Positions 57,732 through 64,000 of a DNA stretch of 64,000 bases are shown in pieces. The DNA is from Tethya wilhelma. Its lineage: Eukaryota; Porifera; Demospongiae; Tethyida; Tethyidae. A program made the position numbers and the translations under genes. The stretch is from positions 1,275,745-1,339,744 of the forward strand of contig CAXIPT010000007.1 in assembly GCA_964030475.1 (NCBI GenBank), in the 5' to 3' direction. Position 1 is the stretch's first letter. Every line of letters begins with the position of its first letter. The notes beneath the pieces were generated by a model. The model made no database searches, was not told the DNA's origin, and saw only the letters and a program-made list of their open reading frames with translations.

Positions 57732-58287
57732 AATTATGTAGTTCAAATGATTGCTATCTTCAAAGCTGCTTAATGTTGGCCTGTACTATAATATTATACA
57801 GCTACTTGAAAGAAATTTCATTTTATAGTTTACAACTTGGATGTCCCCCTCCCCCTGTATTCATGCACATATACTAGCTACTTATCCCCTAGCTGGCACA
57901 GAGGCCACTGATGTGTGTGATGATAGTTTAGATTATGACAATTATTATAATTATAAATGGCTCTCCATCTATATACAGTGCCTTGAGACAAATCAAAGGG
58001 TTCACTGAAGATACACTGGGAAAGGAGAGTCCTTATCTGATGTATTACCAATGGTATACATGGTGTATGTGTTGTTCTATGTAAAAGTTAGTTTTCAGTT
58101 TGGTTTGGGACCATGTGAATCATGTGTTTTGTAGTACTCCATGCACATACACTATTGATTATCACAAAATCAATTTGTGGGGACGTTTTGCTAAGGGAAG
58201 TGGTGAAGTATGGTATATCTCGAGCATTTGTAACAGTTGTTCTTTGGTGAATGGTGCATACATGCATGTATGTCTGTTTACATGTAT

Positions 58288-58508
58288 TTACTAGTTCAAT
58301 ATTTCCACTATGAAAATAATAAAAATCATAAGTTTCATTAATCTCATTTCGTCGAACTATGAAATCTTCAAAGTTGTTTGTATCGAGTTGTTGGGCAAAT
58401 ATTCCAGTATTAACGTAGCCATGTTCTTGAGCAGAGGAGCAGGCACCATATTGATAAAATGGCTCAAACAGTAGAAAAGAGGTATGATGATTGTTATTAT
58501 GAGTGCCA
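58288..58508 (-). pseudogene. Array secreted protein 6, truncated copy
   Basis: Only the last third of the main exon remains (LLFEPFYQYGACSSAQEHGYVNTGIF ... YDFYYF). A block between the THDNN and FVLLFEP motifs is deleted and the end is altered. On its 5' side it abuts a copied PIH1D1 exon directly, so it is a rearrangement remnant. Confidence 0.7.
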
Positions 58509-58510
58509 GG

Positions 58511-58626
58511 AACAAAGGACATTACCGATGAGCAGCTGGAGGTTTTGCAGGAGTCGGGAGATGCCTCGCAGTACAGAGTACCTCTTAGTCTAGGAGAGCC
58601 TCACACCGTCACTATAAATTATAATG
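58511..58626 (+). pseudogene. PIH1D1: Copied PIH1D1 exon 4
   Basis: Nearly identical to 48541-48652 (KDITDEQLEVLQESGDAS, YRVPLSLGEPHTVT) but with a small insertion before the donor (ATAAATTATAATGGTAAG), which puts a stop in frame. The sequence after it (to about 58860) also matches 48910-49130, so a block from PIH1D1 exon 4 through array gene 1 was the duplication unit. Confidence 0.78.
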
Positions 58627-58866
58627 GTAAGTATTTAGGATATAGACCAATATAGTACAATAGCTTTTATAAGTCTTTAATTCAGCTTGCCACAAATTGT
58701 CTACAAAAACATTATGACATACATGTATACAATTTGAATATACCTATAAGCCTATATAGAATCACTGAATTTGACTACATCTATGTAGTTATTATTGAAT
58801 TTTGTCTCTGACAAGTTTGTTCCTGTCTTAAAGCTATTATATTATAATGGCTATCAATAGCAAAAA

Positions 58867-59575
58867 TTAATTCAAGAGTTCTATGATAAAATAGTAGAAG
58901 TCGTATGTTTCAGTATTATCACCTCGTTGAATTATGAATTCCAACCCTTTGCTCACATCAAGTTGTTGAGCGAAAGTTCCTGTGTTGACGTAGCCATGTT
59001 CTTGAGCAGAGGAGCAGGCACCATATTGATGAAATGGTTCGAATAGTAGAACAAACTGTGAGGTCTGTGTTTGTGGTGAGAAAGAAGTGAGACGATTGTT
59101 ATCGTGAGTACCAGTATATGGATAGCATGGAGATAGCTCGGTGTTGTCAACAAGAAAGAATAAATTTTCGTTGACTCCATCTGAGAGTCCAACTTGTGGG
59201 TCTTTGTCTTCTGTTCCTGGTGGCTTGATTCCTACTGTGATACGAACTGATGTGTACAGGTCAAGTTCTCCTGGGCCGGCAAGAGGCACTCGGATGATTT
59301 TCTCGTGTGCAGCTCCTCCAGCAGCAACATGGATGCTACGGTCAACAGTAGTGACAGTTGGGTGTAGGAATGAGGCAAGGTAGCGGATATTTTCAGGTGT
59401 GATGAAGACCCCTTTTGACTTAGATAGTGGCTGCATGTATGGTTTTTTGCTACATTAAATATATAGCTGCTCTACTAAGATTGCAAGCAAATTCACAACT
59501 TACTAGAGAGTCGATGGAGGGAAAGCTGAATGCTAACAGCATCAAAAATCCAGCATAGACTGTCAAGGATGCCAT
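58867..59575 (-). CDS. Array secreted protein 7
   Basis: Signal exon 59575-59504 (MASLTVYAGFLMLLAFSFPS) and main exon 59430-58867 (TAA) in phase 0; 211 residues. Closest to genes 3-5: VDRSIHVAAGGAAHEKIIRV, VGLSDGVNENLFFLVDN, EPFHQYGACSSAQEHGYVNTGTF. TATAAAAA on minus at 59660-59653. Confidence 0.82.
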
Positions 59576-59660
59576 AATTATGCAGTTCGATGGCTATATA
59601 TCTTCAAAGCTGTAGTGTTGGCCTGTACTATTATCAGCTGCCTGAAATCTCATTTTTATA

Positions 59661-60344
59661 GTTTACGATATGTTCCGGCACTCCACCCCCTTTCACTACT
59701 TTACCCTAGCTGGCTCAGAGCTGCATGGTGCATGCACTGATGTGTGTGATGATATCATGGCACTCCATGCATCTATGCACAGTGGTTTGAGACATATCAA
59801 AGGGTTCAAAGAAAATATGCTGGGAAAGGAGAGTCCTATAAACTTTAGTATTTGATGCATAGATTCCTCTGGCTGTGATATATAGTACCATGTGGGTGTA
59901 TGCCTTGTTCTAAAAATCTGTTTTTAATTGGTTTAGGAGACATACAAACGTAGGTTTGTAGTAATAGGCGCACTTCAATCAAAGAGTCATGAGTTCTGTA
60001 GTATATACTCCATACACGTGTCCACATGCTATGAGGTACTTTTTTTTTTTGCAAATTTTAGATTCTATGCATTTTACTGCTATTCATTTTGTTAAATTTT
60101 CAAATTATTGAAAATGAACCATCACTGCAATGCATTCATGACACTCTATTGGAATCAGAACATTCCTGCCACGTTCAATCCGGGCTTCTCTGCCCTGTGA
60201 AGCCCTTATAGTAAAAATTGTTATTGATATTAGCATAGTAGTAAGAAGAGAAGCCAGCAGAACTAGCATGAAGTGGTTTACTGTACACATAGTGAAGTGC
60301 ATGGTTTACATTACTACATGTGAAGTGATGAAGTGGCATTGACA
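59661..60344. other. 5' flank of array gene 7, paralogous to 54518-54994 plus 56272-56478
   Basis: No gene. Long near-identical match to the flank of array gene 4, and it contains the empty site of the 1277-bp transposon near 60125. Confidence 0.7.
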
Positions 60345-60430
60345 TAACCTACCACAGAGTTGATGTGGGAAAGCTGAATACTATTGGCATCAGAAATTCA
60401 GCACAAATCATAGCATGCAGACTTCAATTG
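60345..60430 (-). pseudogene. Second orphan signal-peptide exon, degenerate
   Basis: It corresponds to 56478-56532 but is more decayed (donor changed from CTTAC to CCTAC context on plus). It retains GCAGACTTCA and GGGAAAGCTGAATAC. Confidence 0.45.
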
Positions 60431-60471
60431 CTGTCTTCAAGCTTGTCAGTATAGTGTTGCTCTATGTGCAG

Positions 60472-60692
60472 TGTACTGCGCACTGCGTACTGCGTACTGC
60501 GCACTGCGTACTGCGTACTGCGCACTGCGTACTGCGCACTGCGCACTGCATACTGCGTACTGCATACTGCGTACTGCGCACTGCGTACTGCGTACTGCGC
60601 ACTGCGTACTGCGCACTGCGCACTGCGTACTGCGTACTGCATACTGCGTACTGCATACTGCATACTGCATACTGAATACTGCGTACTGCATG
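60472..60692. repeat. 7-bp minisatellite, unit TACTGCG with variants
   Basis: About 31 head-to-tail heptamers (TACTGCG, CACTGCG, TACTGCA). Because seven is not a multiple of three, all six frames look open across it; these frames are not genes. A looser array of TATACTGT/TATACCAT follows to about 60800. Confidence 0.95.
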
Positions 60693-60799
60693 TATATCAT
60701 GAACTGTATACTGTTAACTGTATACCATTAATCATATACCCTGTACACTGAATATACGCTACACTATAAACTGTATACTGTATACCATATACTGTGTAA

Positions 60800-61080
60800 C
60801 CAATATATACTTACTAACTTATAAACAAACCAACAGACGGCTGAGACCTACAGTTTGTATTCCTCTCTTGACGATGGTACACAGTATACAGTATAAAAAT
60901 CTAGTGCCTAGTATCACTAAATTTTCCCTTAAGTATATAGAAAAACAACAACTAATAATGACATTTTATCCATACCCCCACCCCCCACACACACTGTATA
61001 CTGTACAACATGGTCTTTGATACAACCATTATCATATGCATCAATATGATGGTCTAAATTCCCCCCTCCCCCCACCCCAG
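60800..61080. other. Non-coding, left of the Nup155 exon
   Basis: It ends in a strong C-rich polypyrimidine tract and CAG at 61080. No other gene. Confidence 0.5.
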
Positions 61081-61181
61081 GATCAAACCAAGAACCGTCT
61101 CCTGATGGACCTCCTGTGGCGCTACTATGAGAGGAACAAGGACTACGACACCGCCGCCCACATCCTGGACCGACTGGCCAA
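61081..61181 (+). CDS. NUP155: Single exon of nucleoporin Nup155, truncated at an N
   Basis: Open frame with LLMDLLWRYYERNKDYDTAA and LDRLA, matching the C-terminal helical region of Nup155 (LLWKYYEKNRNFAAAA, LSRLAD). A good acceptor precedes it. It is clearly more GC-rich than its surroundings. It stops at the N at 61182, after which sequence from another locus begins, so it probably marks a contig edge. Confidence 0.7.
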
Positions 61182-61182
61182 N

Positions 61183-61215
<33 letters not shown>
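61182..61215. other. Single N and (GA)n tract: likely contig join
   Basis: N at 61182 followed by GA repeats, the same arrangement as the right edge of the 26635-27247 gap; both are followed by matching AP4B1 intron sequence. Confidence 0.8.
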
Positions 61216-61219
<4 letters not shown>

Positions 61220-61344
61220 GGAGAGAGAAGGGGCAATCAAAGGAAATGTATTAATGATATCGTAGCTTAAGCTAGTGTGATTACAACTTAAGTGAGTGTG
61301 ATTGCTTCTCTCTCTGTGAATTTACAAAACATTGACTCGCTAAC

Positions 61345-62238
61345 CTGAAACAAACTCAGGTGCCACATAGTACAACTTCACGACACCCATCACTGCAATC
61401 TTCCTCACGTAAGCACTCTTATCAGCAAGACCAGCTTGAAGAGGGTCACGAAGATACTCAAGAATACTGTCCAGTCTGGAAAATACAAGCATTGGAATTG
61501 AACATAAGCAAAGCCGGGAAAAATGGTACTTTTCTGAACTAAGAAGAAAAAACTTTTCGCTAAAGTTTTCTCAATCTCAGTTTCTTACCTCAGTGAACAC
61601 ATACTCCTTAGAGCCAGACCGCGGACCATGGGGTTGCGGTCTTGGCAGTCCTTCTGCATGGTGTTGACTGTGAGTAGAGCCAGCTCTGAGTTAGACTGGG
61701 CATAGTTGCTCAGGTAGAGGTAGACCAGCTTCTTCTGAACCAGGTCTGATGTGGCACCCGCCTTTATTAATGCATACATTCACGTGAAATCATATACCAT
61801 ATAGCGGGAAAGTTTTGCGGTGTCAAACTTATCACAGATGCCTCAAGCCAAACGTTTTTGGAGTGTAACTTTCGCAAATGAGCTGTGCAAGCCCATACGT
61901 ATACACATTGCGAAAATTTTTGCGGATAAAAAATTTCACGGATGGAGCATGATCTGCGAAAACCGCAAAAGTATATAAACTCTGCAAAACTTTTGGCTAT
62001 ACCGTACTTTTATACTTTGCATGTATACATGCTTATGTATAGAAACTAGTTTCCATACCATTATCATCTCACTGAAGAGTTTGGAGACGTCAATGCCCAG
62101 TGTCATACAAGCTATGACCTTCTGCACAGTCTGCAGGTAACGTTTGGGGTCTCTCTGTACCATGGGGTCGCGCAGCTGGCCCCTAAGCTCGATGACATCG
62201 CTCTTTTTCTCTTGGTTCTGGCCTGGGGAATGAGCCAT
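61345..62238 (-). CDS. AP4B1: AP4B1, second copy: exons 1-3 only
   Basis: Exons 62238-62059, 61761-61589 and 61475-61345 are in phase and nearly identical to 28093-27391; exon 1 encodes the same 60 residues. Intron 1 carries an extra MITE (61797-62005). The remaining exons are cut off by the join at 61182. Confidence 0.85.
61797..62005. mobile_element. Inverted-repeat MITE, ATAGCGGGA family (copy 3)
   Basis: Left ACCATATAGCGGGAAAGTTTT, right AAAACTTTTGGCTATACCGTA. The interior differs from the two other copies (many TGCGAAAA/TTTTCGCA). It is absent at the equivalent place in the first AP4B1 copy (27810-27910), so it is a recent insertion or deletion. Confidence 0.7.
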
Positions 62239-62934
62239 GTTGAGGAGAAGATGGAACCCAAATACGGAGTTTGATATTACTTTCCGCCCAATTCGGTTAA
62301 TTGAAGAAAGATTAAAGAATCTGCTGACTGGTAAAAGGTCGATAAAACAATGAGCTTAAAATGCAGTGAGCTGACTCATAATGTGCAGTCTATGGCCAAG
62401 CATCAACATTCCATAGTAAGTCCCATGTGACCGTGCACGTGCACACATTGTGCATTTAGTTTGCGACAACATTCCCTCTGACATTCCCTTATTCAAAACC
62501 ACCTTCTAATCATATACAGAACTGGCGACTAGTAGTCTGTGGTTCGATTCTATAGTAACTGTGAGACCACATTGTAGTAATTAGTTTATCTCTAATGATA
62601 AACATTTTCTTTATGAATACTCTGAGTTCTTCAACACACAGACACATGCATCAGTACACACACCTGGCACAACAATAGCCCATTGTATGGTATTCTCCCA
62701 AAAAACTGAGTGAGTGAGTGACAAATTTAAGGTCCAAAAATGGAGAAAAACAATGTCATGTGAACATAGTTAGCATGAAAAGCAATGATAAAACAGTCAC
62801 ATAGATAATGCATACAAAATACATCGAATAATCACAAAAATATATCATGTCATGATAAATAGACAAAGCAAACAAAATGGGTTAGTTGTGTATAATGATT
62901 AAACAGAGTCACATTATTATGCATATGACAATTG
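62239..62934. other. Intergenic between AP4B1 copy 2 and ROCO copy 2
   Basis: The first 120 bp match 28094-28210; after that similarity falls off. No gene seen. Confidence 0.5.
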
Positions 62935-64000
62935 TTAATATCTCTTCTGTTTCTTTGATGGTGGTGAACTGATATCATGCTCCCCTCTCTCTATCTCATC
63001 AGCTATACCGTTTTGTCCTATTTTTCTGAGAGCCTCAACTAAAATACTCCAAGTTAGTTTATGGCCACATTTTTTTGTCACTTTGTCTTCTTTTCTCAAC
63101 CAAGCCTTCACCATGTCACCAGGGAGGGTCTGCATCTTCTCAAGCTTGAAGACACCCAACCCTAATACACTACCAAGTTCTATGATCTGAGAGTTGTTTA
63201 GTGGTTTCACATAGTCACAGATATCATACCAATCACTGTCATCTGAGAATCATGAATATACAATGTGGTATGTGTGTGAGTAAACATCATTACATGTGAG
63301 AGTCAGTGTACAATAAACATACCAACAACATCTGAAGTAGAATGTGAGGTTATAGGATCACTTTTTGTAGGAGAAGGCTGTGTACCAGTTGCACCAGCAT
63401 TGCTAGTCCGCGTGTCCTTCTGATCCTACAAAATTATCAGATCTTATATTTATTATAATAGTAAACCCATGATAAGTATACACATGTACATTGCATATGG
63501 TTCTCACCTGGTCATTTCTCAGAAGTTGGTCAACGTCAAGTTCCTTGAAACATTGAGGACACTCTGACTTTGACGGCCAGTCCTCCCCTTCGAAATAGTT
63601 GATGTATCGTACAACGTTTGTCTTCCCACACTTGCAAGGAGCCAGTAGAGGTCCACCATAATATCTCAGTCCTTCAAGGTTGCTGTGTAGGCAAATCTTT
63701 CGGAGGTACTCAGTATGGAAGCTATTAATGTGGTCGCCAGGAGTCCTTGGGTCACTAGGACGAGGGCTGGGAGTATAGAATGATAATAATAATATAAACA
63801 AAAGGATATAAACTTGACTATAGTCACATCATTGAATTTGTTCACTTACAGCACAGAGATCTTGAGTCGATGTTCTTCTGTCTCCAACTCCACACTCCAA
63901 TGACAACTATCGATGTTCTTGAACTGGCACATGTCCTTTGACAGGTACGGCTTATCTGAGGATTTTTCTCTCTGAGTGATGGCCAACAGTAGACACACCA
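62935..64000 (-). CDS. ROCO-family paralogue, 3' exons (Cys cluster and DEATH), continues past the window
   Basis: Exons in phase: 63850-64000 (partial), 63766-63508, 63425-63323 and 63242-62935 (TAA). The Cys-cluster exon is nearly identical to 29474-29216 (CKCGKTNVVRYINYFEGED, CPQC). The DEATH exon shares FKLEKMQTLPGDMVKAWLR and EALRKIG but differs elsewhere and ends in a basic tail SPPSKKQKRY, an extension absent from copy 1. The stop and all splice sites are intact, so it looks like a functional paralogue. Confidence 0.85.

Noticed and set aside
60415..60751. Overlapping open frames on both strands rich in ACTGCGT repeats
   Set aside because: A 7-bp repeat without stops opens all frames; no other coding signal.
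1..64000. CRISPR arrays, bacterial operons, rRNA or tRNA genes
   Set aside because: Nothing with spacer-repeat structure or tRNA cloverleaf was seen; spliced eukaryotic genes dominate throughout.

Overview
The window is intron-rich metazoan nuclear DNA, AT-rich and full of microsatellites. Introns are short and start GT / end AG, and most gene models below were built by joining exons whose splice phases match. Compact gene spacing, a sponge-like domain repertoire (a Kelch-ankyrin-ROC-COR-DEATH protein, RRM/macro/WWE PARPs) and lineage-specific secreted families suggest an early-branching animal, most likely a demosponge. The species call is inference; the metazoan call is firm.

Region 1 (1-22 kb) is a dense run of genes alternating in strand: a DCLK-like kinase that has lost two catalytic residues (+), SLC7A6OS/Iwr1 (-), an unrecognised charged protein (+), mitochondrial ribosomal protein L43 (-), the MAP kinase ERK5/MAPK7 with its conserved C-terminal tail (+), a very large PARP (-) and a small TATA-driven secreted protein (+). 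Neighbours are head-to-head over 100-280 bp or tail-to-tail.

Region 2 (22.7-35.4 kb) holds AP4B1 (AP-4 adaptor beta subunit, with one stretch lost in a 613-base N gap) and a 1514-residue Kelch-ankyrin-ROC-COR-DEATH protein, both on minus. The 5' end of AP4B1 plus the 3' half of the ROCO gene recur at 61.3-64 kb as a second copy, joined at a single N to a stray Nup155 exon.

Region 3 (35.7-48 kb) is a broken MSH3 mismatch-repair gene on minus. Its first six exons are intact, its middle exons are present twice and degenerate, and the whole ATPase core is missing. Two intronless, TATA-driven amidohydrolase genes lie on plus between the pieces, because a roughly 4 kb block (MSH3 middle exons + amidohydrolase) has been tandemly duplicated. 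MSH3 is head-to-head with PIH1D1, of which only the first four exons are recognisable.

Region 4 (49-60.5 kb) is a tandem array of at least six intact two-exon genes for small secreted proteins of one unrecognised family, with a truncated copy, two orphan signal-peptide exons, a copied PIH1D1 exon, a 1.28 kb inverted-repeat transposon with a 5-bp target duplication and a paralogous empty site, and a 7-bp minisatellite.

The most notable observations are the AMPK-beta-type CBM48 domain spliced onto the RRM-macro-WWE-PARP protein, the secreted-protein array, the decayed MSH3 locus with its nested amidohydrolases, and a fold-back element family with clear 9-bp target duplications in introns.
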